From JBEBXQ01 sp040391535 (GTDB taxonomy: Bacteria; Bacteroidota; Bacteroidia; Cytophagales; Spirosomataceae): a DNA stretch of 25,827 nt. Shown here piece after piece: positions 14,777 through 23,096 of the stretch; within the stretch, counting starts at the first letter, position 1; every line of letters begins with the position of its first letter. The stretch covers positions 1-25,827 of the forward strand of contig JBEBXQ010000068.1 of NCBI GenBank assembly GCA_040391535.1, read 5' to 3'. Both the position numbers and the translations under genes were made by a program. The notes under the pieces were generated by a model, which saw only the letters and a program-made list of their open reading frames with translations, was not told where the DNA came from and searched no databases.

Positions 14777-16624
14777 CTATAAAAGCGGTACAATGGAAGG
14801 AGCTGAAATGTCAAAATCACGGAACATCAGCCTGCTGATTCCTTCCACACCTCCCCGAAGCCTGGAATTAAGCTCCGGGATATTAGGATAATAGCCTAAC
14901 CGCAGCTGAAGTGTATTCAGTGCCAGATTTTCATTGCGGAACCGGACTCCTATTCCGTATCCCTGATATAACGGTTGTCTCCAGAGATCTCCTTCACGGC
15001 TTATCAGCGATAAGTCTATAAAGGTAAAATAAGCCAGACGAAAGCCTATAAAGCTCTTTGAGGAGAACAGCACTGTTTCCAGTCCCAGTGAAAGACGTTC
15101 ATTCCCGATCAGATAGTCACTCCTGACACCACGTATGCCTCCTGCTCCGCTAATATTGAGATATTCCAGTGGATCACGGTTAATACCCTTGGTATACCGC
15201 AGAGAAACAAACTGTCTGAAGTATCGGGGGCCCATAGGGAATAACCTGCTGATATAATCCGCTGAACCACTAAGAACCCCTTGTTGCATACTGTTGTTTT
15301 TGATATAAGTACCAAAACTCACCAAACCGTACAGATACCCTGCTTTTTCTGACAGATACTGCCCTCTGGAAACCTGAACACCGCTATAGCCTCTGGTACC
15401 AAATTCCGTGTCTTCTCTTCCGAATGTTATGGAAGCCATACTACCGGTCGGTACGTCTTCCGTCCGGCCGAAACCATATACCAGTACGTCCCGTTTATAA
15501 TTCCTGTCCGAAACCCCCAGACTCATCAGCATTGTACGCCTGTTCCAGTAAATTTTATTGGTATCCGCACGCACTTCAGGCCTTTCAACATACCGGTACT
15601 GATTAATCCGGAAGGCCGGCACAAACCTGATATTTTCAGGGAATAACCTGCCAGGCATTCTAAGCCGGAAAGCCCTCCCCAGCCAGAAATCATAAAAACT
15701 GTAATTTACAGGATACATAACCACCTGATCAGGATTATCGGTGAAACGTTTGAATTCAAGTATTTTAGATTGTCCTAATTCAAAAGCTCCGGCATATTTG
15801 GTATTGGTTGTCAGAAAAGGGCGTGAAAAGCCAACAGAACGCTGTTTCAGATCCCTTTCCCATATCATATTCAAATGTGCAGTAATAAATGATTTCCCGA
15901 TATAAGGAATCGTATAAATACTTCGTCCCTGAAATTTCTGTATGGAATCTTCAGCATTCCAGCGCACCGAATTGGATAAATTCGTGGCACTTCCCAGCAG
16001 GTTGATATTATTCAGGCCCAGTTTAAAATTACTTAAACCACTGATTCCTACTGACGGCACAATGGACCATCGATCCTGAATGAGCACTACCACATCGGCC
16101 ATCCAGTCAGGTTCTTCTCTGGGCACGACAATAATCCTGACGTCCAGAATCGTAGGGTTATTCCGGATGATACGTTCATTATCCTGCAACTTTTCCGAAT
16201 CTATAAGATCGCCACTCTCAAAAAGGAAGTAAGAACGGATGATCCGCTCACGCGTATCGGTATGCAGATTGCGGCTCAGGAAACTTTCCAGTTTATTACC
16301 TTTCCTTGTCGTATCATAAACAGACTCACCCAGTACATTCAGTTGCCGTATGGCGATGTCTCCGATGATCAGTCCTTCATAGGGAGCGAAAATATTCTCA
16401 GCAATCTGCTTAACCTGTTCCTTCTTTCCCTGATTATAAACGTCCCTGAATACAAACCGATAAATACGTTTTGTCATCTTGTTTCTGGACATACGCTCTT
16501 TCAGATTAGTATAGCGAATACTATCCTTTTCGTTCTTACTGCTTCCATCCAATGGCTGGGCCACCTGGCTGAACGCCTGCATAGTTACGAAAATGCATAT
16601 AATCACTGATACTATTCTAAGCAT
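14777..16624 (-). CDS. BamA/TamA-like outer-membrane barrel protein (surface antigen D15 family)
   Basis: Predicted outer-membrane protein of the Omp85 superfamily. Residues 1-20 form a signal peptide ending AFSQ. Residues of about 80-190 resemble one or two POTRA domains, with RIIRSYFLFESGDLIDSEKLQDNERIIRNNP and the strand VVVLIQDRWSIVPSVG. The remainder (about 195-615) is rich in alternating Tyr, Arg and Gly strands of a 16-strand barrel, with GGIRGVRSDYLIGNERLSLGLETVLF near 515-540, the typical hairpin of the barrel end. It is too short, with too few POTRA domains, for BamA itself; assembly or export of a surface protein or lipid is possible. It sits 15 bases behind the TlpA-like gene and is probably co-transcribed. 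The last residue is Leu rather than the usual Phe. Confidence 0.85.
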   Translation of the reverse strand: MLRIVSVIICIFVTMQAFSQVAQPLDGSSKNEKDSIRYTNLKERMSRNKMTKRIYRFVFRDVYNQGKKEQVKQIAENIFAPYEGLIIGDIAIRQLNVLGESVYDTTRKGNKLESFLSRNLHTDTRERIIRSYFLFESGDLIDSEKLQDNERIIRNNPTILDVRIIVVPREEPDWMADVVVLIQDRWSIVPSVGISGLSNFKLGLNNINLLGSATNLSNSVRWNAEDSIQKFQGRSIYTIPYIGKSFITAHLNMIWERDLKQRSVGFSRPFLTTNTKYAGAFELGQSKILEFKRFTDNPDQVVMYPVNYSFYDFWLGRAFRLRMPGRLFPENIRFVPAFRINQYRYVERPEVRADTNKIYWNRRTMLMSLGVSDRNYKRDVLVYGFGRTEDVPTGSMASITFGREDTEFGTRGYSGVQVSRGQYLSEKAGYLYGLVSFGTYIKNNSMQQGVLSGSADYISRLFPMGPRYFRQFVSLRYTKGINRDPLEYLNISGAGGIRGVRSDYLIGNERLSLGLETVLFSSKSFIGFRLAYFTFIDLSLISREGDLWRQPLYQGYGIGVRFRNENLALNTLQLRLGYYPNIPELNSRLRGGVEGISRLMFRDFDISAPSIVPLL

Positions 16625-16639
16625 TGTACAATCACAATG

Positions 16640-18367
16640 TTAGCGAGCGACAGCTTTTTCGATAAACTTCACTGTCTCAAGCCCCTTACTGGGTGGTGGT
16701 GTGTTTCTTTGCTGACGCCCGTTAGCTCTGAACATCAGATAGGAAGGAATATCATAAGCATTGATCAACCCGGCCAACTGGAATGCCTGGTTCATACTCA
16801 TATACAGATGAATGCCCTTCAGTTTATTTTCAGCAATAAATTGTTTCCAGAGATCCCTTTGCCGTTTTGTATCGTTTTCGGCTACATGTATATAAATAAA
16901 TCTTACCTCAGCCGGAGAATTATCCCTTAGCTCGTTGACATAATTCATTTCCTCCCGGCTGATGGCGTCCCCCAGTTGCCATAAGGTCACATACAAAGGC
17001 CGGTTGGGCAATTGTTCTTTTACTTTTTCAAACCATCTCGCACCATTTTCACCTGATTCCGCCATCCAGATATCTCTCGCTATTTCTTCAGGCAACGGAT
17101 CGGGTAATTTCAGCGTAAGCACCCGTTTGATTTCTGCCGAATCCTTCATGGACATCTGATATAACTCAGTCAGTGATTTTCTGATTACAGGTTCACTGAT
17201 ATCCTTACTGATGTACTCATAAACCGCCTTTTTTTCTTCCGGCAGAAACTGCTCCAGATTATCAGTAAAAAAAAGCGCGTTCATAAATGCTTCCGCTTCA
17301 GGCTTGAAGTCTCCGGTAAATGCCTGTTTTCTTACTTCATAATTGGTAATAAGACTCAGAATACCCGGCCCTCTTTCATAAATCCGCGCCAGTTGATTGA
17401 TTTCATTCCGGGAACCCGCTTCAGAATTAGCCAGACGGGCCAGCATCGTACGCTCCTCTTCTGAAAGAGGCGTTACATATTTACCTACCAGTTCAGCCAT
17501 TTTATTTACCTTAAGCGTTTTCTGTTTTCCATTGGTGACAGCCCGGTCTATCTCCCGGTTCATATAATTACTGATGGCTGTCATCCATTCAATCCTTTGT
17601 AATGTAAGGGGAGACTTTACAATTCCTGCCATTTCATCCAGCATAGCCGTTTCTGCATCATCATCCAGCATAAGTGTATGCCCCAGTAAATAGGCGGCCT
17701 GTTCATCTTTCGTAAAGTGCCTTACCCATTCATTCAATTCAGCTGATGGTACCATATTACGGCTGACGCTTTCCAGAGCGCTGCGACGCAGCCTTACCCG
17801 CTCTTCAACAAGCTTCCTGGCCGTAACCGGCATGGAGGCGGCCCAGAAATTACCCTGAAAATCTTCTCCGTAACGTTTATTGGCCTTCAGTATCTTATTT
17901 TCTTCTGCCAGAAACAAAGTATACTGATTATTGGCTTCGGCATTCATTCCGGCAAAATAAAACAGCCGCTGCGCCCTGAATATAGAATCGGCATTAAAGA
18001 CGATTTCAACCTTCCCGGGCGATGCCAGAAAAGTGGTAAATACTTTTCCGCCGTAATCAAGATACACTTCTTCCTTATCAAACATCAACGGAAGGGATAC
18101 GCTGAAGCTGCCATCTGCCTGAAGTGGGGCATTCCGCACCATCTCTGTCTGCGGAACGAGAATATTATTCCTGGAGAAGGTTATTGCCGGGGCTTCCCTG
18201 AACAAACGACCTGTAAGGTTTAAAACCTTACCACTTATATAGACGGAATCGGGGGCAGACTGACCAATAGCAGCACCGGGTAAGTAAAATGCAAAAAGCA
18301 ATGCAAGCATACTGCTGAATGCAAAATCAGATTTACTGCGTTTGATCAATAAACGAATATAAAACAT
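16640..18367 (-). CDS. Secreted TlpA-like protein lacking all cysteines
   Basis: A 575-residue exported protein. Residues 1-35 contain a long signal or anchor (SSMLALLFAFYLPGAAIGQ). Residues about 42-130 form a beta-rich domain like the N-terminal domain of Bacteroidetes TlpA proteins, followed by a large helical middle (130-430). The C-terminal part (about 445-570) has a thioredoxin-like outline: strand RPLYVTLW, helix, strand VRFIYIHVA, and the cis-proline turn Ile540-Pro541 before SYLMFRANG. Where TlpA has WCGPC this protein has GDAIS (466-470), so Asp467 and Ser470 replace both cysteines; there is no cysteine anywhere. It cannot act as a thiol-disulfide enzyme and may be a binding or scaffold protein. 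The BamA-like gene follows 15 bases on. Confidence 0.75.
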   Translation of the reverse strand: MFYIRLLIKRSKSDFAFSSMLALLFAFYLPGAAIGQSAPDSVYISGKVLNLTGRLFREAPAITFSRNNILVPQTEMVRNAPLQADGSFSVSLPLMFDKEEVYLDYGGKVFTTFLASPGKVEIVFNADSIFRAQRLFYFAGMNAEANNQYTLFLAEENKILKANKRYGEDFQGNFWAASMPVTARKLVEERVRLRRSALESVSRNMVPSAELNEWVRHFTKDEQAAYLLGHTLMLDDDAETAMLDEMAGIVKSPLTLQRIEWMTAISNYMNREIDRAVTNGKQKTLKVNKMAELVGKYVTPLSEEERTMLARLANSEAGSRNEINQLARIYERGPGILSLITNYEVRKQAFTGDFKPEAEAFMNALFFTDNLEQFLPEEKKAVYEYISKDISEPVIRKSLTELYQMSMKDSAEIKRVLTLKLPDPLPEEIARDIWMAESGENGARWFEKVKEQLPNRPLYVTLWQLGDAISREEMNYVNELRDNSPAEVRFIYIHVAENDTKRQRDLWKQFIAENKLKGIHLYMSMNQAFQLAGLINAYDIPSYLMFRANGRQQRNTPPPSKGLETVKFIEKAVAR

Positions 18368-18497
18368 GCGTGGTTATACTGTCAGTTTTTTGAAATACCT
18401 AAACCGAAAACTCTTATGAAGGAATTTTCAAAGGGTAATTTACAAACTGTATTTGATTTATTCAGATAACCACTCACAAAAGTGCAGTGAAAGGTGC

Positions 18498-19022
18498 TCA
18501 GGACGCAGGATCTTCCCGGTCTTCGTAAGCCACGTGAATACCGTGATATTCTTTCTGGGCTTTATAATCTTTACGCAACGGATGACCTTCCCAGTCTTCT
18601 GGCAATAATATTCTGCGCAGGTCGGGATGATGCTCAAAACGGATTCCAAGCAAATCAAATGCCTCACGCTCATGCCAGTCGGCCGTACGCCAGATATCTG
18701 AAACCGTAGGAACTACCGGTAAGGGTTCTCCTTCCTGATTTCGGGGAACTGTCACCTTCAATACAAAAGAATGTCCGTAAGGAAGTGATTCCAGATTATA
18801 AATGACTTCCATTGTATTGGTCTGCGGACCATTGTCGATAGCTGTAATACAAGGCAGATAATCAAAAAACAGCCGCTCGTCTGACCATAAAAAACGGCAG
18901 ATGTCGTTCAGCCTTTCCACAGAAACGGTTGCTACCGGCATGATTCCCTGTTCATGAACCGCCACAATAACCTCTTCTCCAAAAGTATCTGATAACAAAC
19001 CAACAATTTCTCCAAACTCCAT
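18498..19022 (-). CDS. nuoC: NADH-quinone oxidoreductase subunit C
   Basis: 30-kDa subunit of the peripheral arm of complex I, between NuoB and NuoD. The 174 residues end with the family signature HPDLRRILLPEDWEGHPLRKDY and an EREAFDLLGIRFEHH segment before it. It is an unfused NuoC, not the NuoCD fusion of E. coli. It lies 34 bases after nuoB. The expected next gene nuoD is absent: the next gene on the strand is the TlpA-like gene 130 bases away. Confidence 0.95.
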   Translation of the reverse strand: MEFGEIVGLLSDTFGEEVIVAVHEQGIMPVATVSVERLNDICRFLWSDERLFFDYLPCITAIDNGPQTNTMEVIYNLESLPYGHSFVLKVTVPRNQEGEPLPVVPTVSDIWRTADWHEREAFDLLGIRFEHHPDLRRILLPEDWEGHPLRKDYKAQKEYHGIHVAYEDREDPAS

Positions 19023-19056
19023 TTTCAGTAATGACGATACAGTTTCAACTAATAAT

Positions 19057-19587
19057 TCAGACGGTTTCCTGTTTTTCCCTGGTCAGCATATCCAGCAACA
19101 TCTGCGGTGCATGAGGTTTTTCCTGCCTTATTTTGTCCTGCAATTTCAAAAAACCGCCGATGAGTGCTTCAGGCCGGGGCGGACAGCCCGGGACATACAC
19201 ATCAACGGGGACAATACGGTCTACACCTTTTACAACATGATACCCGTGCTCCCAGTAAGGCCCTCCGCAGTTAGAGCAGCTTCCCATAGAAATCACATAT
19301 CTTGGCTCAGCCATCTGTTCATATAAGCGCCGGAGCCGGTCAGCCATTTTAAAGGTAACCGTTCCTGCCACGATCATCACATCAGACTGCCGTGGTGAAG
19401 GTCGCGGCATGATCCCGAAACGTTCCAGATCATAGTGCGAGGCATAAGTCGCCATCATTTCGATAGCACAACACGCCAGGCCAAAACCCATGGGCCACAG
19501 CGAATTCAAACGGGCCCAGTTGAGCAACTCTTCCGCACTTGTTACGATAATACCCCCGTCTCCCGTTTTAATTTTCTCCGTTGCCAT
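19057..19587 (-). CDS. nuoB: NADH-quinone oxidoreductase subunit B
   Basis: Carries the terminal 4Fe-4S cluster N2 that passes electrons to quinone. The 176 residues show all four cluster ligands: Cys39 and Cys40 in GLACCAIEMM, Cys104 in GSCSNCGGPYW and Cys135 in VPGCPPRPEAL. The PRPSPRQSDVMIVAGTV segment is typical. The first 20 bases overlap the end of nuoA in another frame, indicating coupled translation. Confidence 0.97.
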   Translation of the reverse strand: MATEKIKTGDGGIIVTSAEELLNWARLNSLWPMGFGLACCAIEMMATYASHYDLERFGIMPRPSPRQSDVMIVAGTVTFKMADRLRRLYEQMAEPRYVISMGSCSNCGGPYWEHGYHVVKGVDRIVPVDVYVPGCPPRPEALIGGFLKLQDKIRQEKPHAPQMLLDMLTREKQETV

Positions 19588-20080
19588 CCTTTTCTGATTG
19601 CTTTATCGTCTGCTTTGCCGTATACTTCTGATTCAATTGATGATACATGGCAGCAGGTACGTGTGATTTAATTTCAGGTATTTTAGCTTCAGGCCTGACC
19701 CAGTCGAGATACCCTTTTCCCCATGCATACGCCAGGCCAAGAATCAATATCCCCACAAAAACGGTCATTTCAGCAAAAGCGAACCAACCCCATAACCCGT
19801 TTGTCTGCCCGATGAGTTCCTCATTTCCAAACACAACCGCCCAGGGGAAAAGAAATAGTAATTCTACTTCAAAAAGAAGGAAAACCAGTGCCACCACATA
19901 AAACCTTACATTAAACTGAATATTGGCATTCCCTACAGGGTCTTCGCCAGACTCATAAGTGGTTAACTTCTCTTCGTTAGGTTTTTGCTTCCGTAAAACA
20001 GCCGCAGCACCCATCACCACGCCAATCAGCGCAAGAGGAGCTAAAATAAACAGGAGTATTTGTCCAAAGTCGGTCAGCAA
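19568..20080 (-). CDS. nuoA: NADH-quinone oxidoreductase subunit A
   Basis: Small membrane subunit of complex I with three transmembrane helices, at about 7-27, 60-82 and 98-118. Family features: TYESGEDPVGNANIQFNVRFY and the membrane acidic cluster FLLFEVELLFLFPWA. The start is a TTG at 20080 giving MLTDFGQ; there is no in-frame ATG before the upstream stop codon. The protein has 170 residues, longer than the usual 120-147, because of a polar tail (about 130-170) rich in Lys and Gln that overlaps nuoB by 20 bases. A TAATTTTG box lies about 50 bases upstream. Confidence 0.95.
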   Translation of the reverse strand: MLTDFGQILLFILAPLALIGVVMGAAAVLRKQKPNEEKLTTYESGEDPVGNANIQFNVRFYVVALVFLLFEVELLFLFPWAVVFGNEELIGQTNGLWGWFAFAEMTVFVGILILGLAYAWGKGYLDWVRPEAKIPEIKSHVPAAMYHQLNQKYTAKQTIKQSEKDGNGEN

Positions 20081-20129
20081 AACATCACAGGTTTAAGATA
20101 AAAATTACCCGGAACAAAATTGTACCTGC

Positions 20130-20137
20130 CAAAATTA
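20130..20137 (-). promoter_or_regulatory. -7 box of a likely nuoABC promoter
   Basis: On the minus strand this reads TAATTTTG, matching TAnnTTTG, 49 bases before the nuoA TTG start. No TTTG is seen near -33. It faces away from the identical box for pabB at 20193. Confidence 0.45.
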
Positions 20138-20192
20138 AGGAAAAATTAACGCCTCCGGCCTTTTCCTTCCTATGGATTTTATAGGTTTAGTG

Positions 20193-20200
20193 TAATTTTG
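20193..20200 (+). promoter_or_regulatory. -7 box of a likely pabB promoter
   Basis: TAATTTTG matches TAnnTTTG and lies 34 bases before the pabB ATG. A clear -33 TTTG is missing. Confidence 0.45.
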
Positions 20201-20234
20201 CCGGAAGTGCGGGATATCACGTTCTACCTACAAA

Positions 20235-21281
20235 ATGGAATACAGTGAAAATGAAGCTTTTACGGATTTTGCCAGCGAAATGGATCTTCTTGGTGCTCAG
20301 CAGATTCCGTTTGTTTTCATTATTGATTACGAACAGCAAAAACCCCTGCTGTGGGAATTAAAAGATATACCTGAAGGGATCCGGTTTAATATGAACGGGT
20401 TTACCAATGATGCTGCTATCAGAAACAGTCATGGGGATCTTACAGATTTTTATTTCCGTAAATACCCTGTTGATTTTGAGTCGTACCGCAGGAAATTCGA
20501 TAGGGTGGTCAGCCATATCAAAGCCGGCGATTCATTCCTGGTGAATCTGTCTCAGCCTACAGCCATTGAAACAAACCTTAGTCTGGAAGCTATTTATGAG
20601 TACAGCCAGGCTCCTTACCGTTTTTATCTGAAAGACCGGCTGGTCTGTTTTTCACCTGAGATTTTCATCAGCATTAAAGGTAATCACATTTCTTCCTTTC
20701 CGATGAAAGGCACGATTGACGAAGCAGTGCCTGATGCAGCACGCCTGATTCTTGAGGATCCCAAAGAAAAAGCAGAGCACGCCACCATCGTAGACCTTAT
20801 CCGGAACGATCTCAGCAGGGTTTCAAAAAAAGTCTGGGTGCGGAAATACCGTTTTCTGGATGCCATCGAAACCCACGAAAAAAAACTGTTGCAGGTAAGT
20901 TCGGAGATTTCGGGTATTGTCAGTGATGATCTGCGCCATTCTTATGGCAGTATACTGAGCAGGCTGCTTCCGGCGGGCTCAATATGCGGTGCACCCAAAC
21001 CTTCCACTCTGCAGATCATCAGGGATACTGAAAATTATGAAAGAGGCTATTATACCGGCATTATGGGCTATTACGATGGCAGGGAGACATTCAATTCTGC
21101 AGTCATGATCAGGTATATTGAACAGGATGAAGCCGGTAATAAAACATTCAAAAGCGGGGGCGGTATTACCGCCAGAAGCCAGGCCGGACCTGAATACCAG
21201 GAGATGATTGACAAAGTATACCTGCCGGTCATTAAAAAAGCTGCCCCGGAAGAAAACCAGGACAGCCCTATTAATCATTAA
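20235..21281 (+). CDS. pabB: Aminodeoxychorismate synthase component I (PabB-like)
   Basis: Chorismate-utilising enzyme that aminates chorismate to 4-amino-4-deoxychorismate for p-aminobenzoate and folate. The 348-residue length, without the longer TrpE N-terminal region, suits the short PabB type. Motifs: SFPMKGT with catalytic Lys158, AEHATIVDLIRNDLSRV, the ETHEKKLLQVSSEISG segment, GSICGAPKPSTLQII, and YYTGIMGYYDG leading to SGGGITA. The family separates from isochorismate synthases by the PMKGT lysine. No glutamine amidotransferase (pabA) or lyase (pabC) gene is adjacent, so partners must be elsewhere. It meets the Gfo/Idh gene tail to tail, 12 bases apart. Anthranilate synthase is the main alternative, less likely given the length. 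Confidence 0.88.
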   Translation: MEYSENEAFTDFASEMDLLGAQQIPFVFIIDYEQQKPLLWELKDIPEGIRFNMNGFTNDAAIRNSHGDLTDFYFRKYPVDFESYRRKFDRVVSHIKAGDSFLVNLSQPTAIETNLSLEAIYEYSQAPYRFYLKDRLVCFSPEIFISIKGNHISSFPMKGTIDEAVPDAARLILEDPKEKAEHATIVDLIRNDLSRVSKKVWVRKYRFLDAIETHEKKLLQVSSEISGIVSDDLRHSYGSILSRLLPAGSICGAPKPSTLQIIRDTENYERGYYTGIMGYYDGRETFNSAVMIRYIEQDEAGNKTFKSGGGITARSQAGPEYQEMIDKVYLPVIKKAAPEENQDSPINH

Positions 21282-21293
21282 TCAAAAGTCCGG

Positions 21294-22766
21294 TCAGTTT
21301 AAAGACCAGCCCTTGCGGTATTCTCTTTTTACAAACTGATTCGCGTCAGCGAAGTTTGTCACTTTCATGTTAGCTCCATCCCAAAGCAACTTCTTACGGC
21401 CCGGATAGTCAAATCCGTTACCGCTGCTTTTCGGAACACGTAGATTATAGCTTCTGATACCCAGGTTACCCATAATTACCGTTTCGTTCAAAGGACCGGC
21501 ATAATCGAAAGAGGAAGTCAGCGCCTTATGCTCCTTGCTGTTGAATCCGGCTTTGCAGGCATCCGTCCAGGCTACCTGATGGCCGAATTCCGGCATCGTG
21601 GTATACTGATTTCCGAATGCTTTCGGATCATAAGTCAGTTTGGTTCCGTCTTTCAGGTATACTTTCGGATCAATCCCGTATGTGCCACAGGTCATCACAC
21701 CTTTTTCACCGATCAGCAACACGCCATTACTGCTGTCAGGCTCTCCCAACGGATCATCCGCAGGTATCAGATCCGGGTGGAACGGACGCAGGCCACCGTC
21801 ATGCCAGTTAAGGACTACCTCTGACTTATTGGTATTATTGGCAGGAAATTTAATCTGTACCCTTGAGGAAGGCGGACATCCCTCAGGGATATACTCAGCG
21901 GTCCAGTCTTTGATAAATACCGAACCGACGCTGCACTCAACCTCGGTTGGATAACCTAACCCGAGTACACGGAAAGCCGGGTCAATCAGGTGGCATCCCA
22001 TATCACCCAGTGCACCGGTACCGAAATTCCACCATCCGCGCCATTTGAACGGATGCCATGCCGGATTATAATCCACCCACTCAGCAGGACCTACCCATGA
22101 ATCCCAGTCCACACCTTCAGGCACCGCAAAACTACCCGTAGGTACCGGAATACCCTGTGGCCATACCGGACGGTTCGTCCATACGTGCGCTTCATGCACA
22201 TTACCTATCACCCCTTTGTTAAACCAGGCTTTCATCTGATCCTGTGCAGGATTGGAAGCACCCTGGTTACCCATCTGGGTTACTACTTTATATTTTCTTG
22301 CGGCTTCTGTAAGCACGCGTGTTTCGTAAATATTGTGTGTCAGTGGCTTCTGTACATATACATGCTTACCCAGTTTCATAGCTGTCAGCGCCACGACAGC
22401 ATGTGTATGGTCAGCGGTTGATACCGTAACGGCATCAATTTCCTTATGCATAGTGTCAAACATCTTCCGGAAATCCGTAAATTTCTTCGCATCAGGAAAT
22501 CTTTCGACACTTGTTTTGGCACCTTTCAGGTCAATATCACAAAGAGCTACAATATTATTTGCACCTTTATTCCAGGCGTTGTTAATATCTGAGGTTCCTT
22601 TGCCTCCGATTCCCACACCAGCGATATTCAGCTTATCACTTGGTGCAATAAATCCTTTCCCCAAAACATGACGGGGAACAATGAAAAAACTTCCTACAGC
22701 TGCTGCTGCGCTTTTTTGCAGAAATTCTCTCCGTGATTGTTCTTTTGTTTTCTTTTTATTACTCAT
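21294..22766 (-). CDS. Tat-exported Gfo/Idh/MocA-family oxidoreductase
   Basis: NAD(P)-dependent dehydrogenase or glycosidase-like enzyme of unknown substrate, probably a sugar derivative. The N terminus has a twin-arginine signal, SRREFLQK with Arg12-Arg13, a hydrophobic stretch AAAAVGSFFIV and likely processing near residue 36. The Rossmann domain begins KLNIAGVGIGGKG (about 45-57), with VSTADHTHAVVALTAM and VYVQKPLTHNIYE (Lys140-Pro141) as in the family. The C-terminal catalytic domain includes FGTGALGDMGCHLIDPAFRVLG. Such Tat-linked members are frequent in Bacteroidetes and fold with cofactor before export. At 490 residues it is normal for that subgroup. It stands alone between convergent pabB and divergent argH. 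Confidence 0.92.
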   Translation of the reverse strand: MSNKKKTKEQSRREFLQKSAAAAVGSFFIVPRHVLGKGFIAPSDKLNIAGVGIGGKGTSDINNAWNKGANNIVALCDIDLKGAKTSVERFPDAKKFTDFRKMFDTMHKEIDAVTVSTADHTHAVVALTAMKLGKHVYVQKPLTHNIYETRVLTEAARKYKVVTQMGNQGASNPAQDQMKAWFNKGVIGNVHEAHVWTNRPVWPQGIPVPTGSFAVPEGVDWDSWVGPAEWVDYNPAWHPFKWRGWWNFGTGALGDMGCHLIDPAFRVLGLGYPTEVECSVGSVFIKDWTAEYIPEGCPPSSRVQIKFPANNTNKSEVVLNWHDGGLRPFHPDLIPADDPLGEPDSSNGVLLIGEKGVMTCGTYGIDPKVYLKDGTKLTYDPKAFGNQYTTMPEFGHQVAWTDACKAGFNSKEHKALTSSFDYAGPLNETVIMGNLGIRSYNLRVPKSSGNGFDYPGRKKLLWDGANMKVTNFADANQFVKREYRKGWSLN

Positions 22767-22994
22767 TTTCTGTCTATGATTGTTAAGTGAGTGATTTTTC
22801 GAAATAGCGCTTCTCAGGGTATGATTTTATATACTATCGTGCAATTTAATGTTTCACTCCAAATGTTTAAACAAACTATTATTAATATTTTATCTGCGAA
22901 TAATAAAAACAACCGGCGCAATATTAAATTAATCCAATAGCTGAAAAAGAAGAAACCCTCGTCCGGAAGCTTCACTTAGTTTGATGTTCCATGA
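22767..22994. other. Intergenic stretch without recognised gene (Gfo/Idh to argH promoter)
   Basis: A/T-rich sequence upstream of both divergent genes (330 bases between the start codons). I find no open frame of note, no tRNA-like fold and no strong hairpin. No full TAnnTTTG match was found for the Gfo/Idh gene; the nearest, TAGTTTG on the minus strand at 22872-22878, is one base short in the spacer. Confidence 0.5.
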
Positions 22995-23026
22995 TTTGAA
23001 GGGCAAGAAGATTTCTTCTAACTTTG
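22995..23026 (+). promoter_or_regulatory. Bacteroidetes-type promoter for argH
   Basis: TTTG at 22995-22998 and TAACTTTG at 23019-23026 are 20 bases apart, an almost ideal match. The argH TTG lies 70 bases downstream, giving an mRNA leader of roughly 65 bases. Confidence 0.65.
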
Positions 23027-23096
23027 CGAACTGCGGCTTCCTTTATCACTGAGCAGCACTGAATGGTATTTTTTACAACTTACCCGAATTATCACC

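Noticed and set aside
18430..18451. Two TAnnnTTTG-like boxes before the TlpA-like gene (minus strand)
   Set aside because: Both have three bases, not two, between TA and TTTG, and no -33 element; too weak to annotate.
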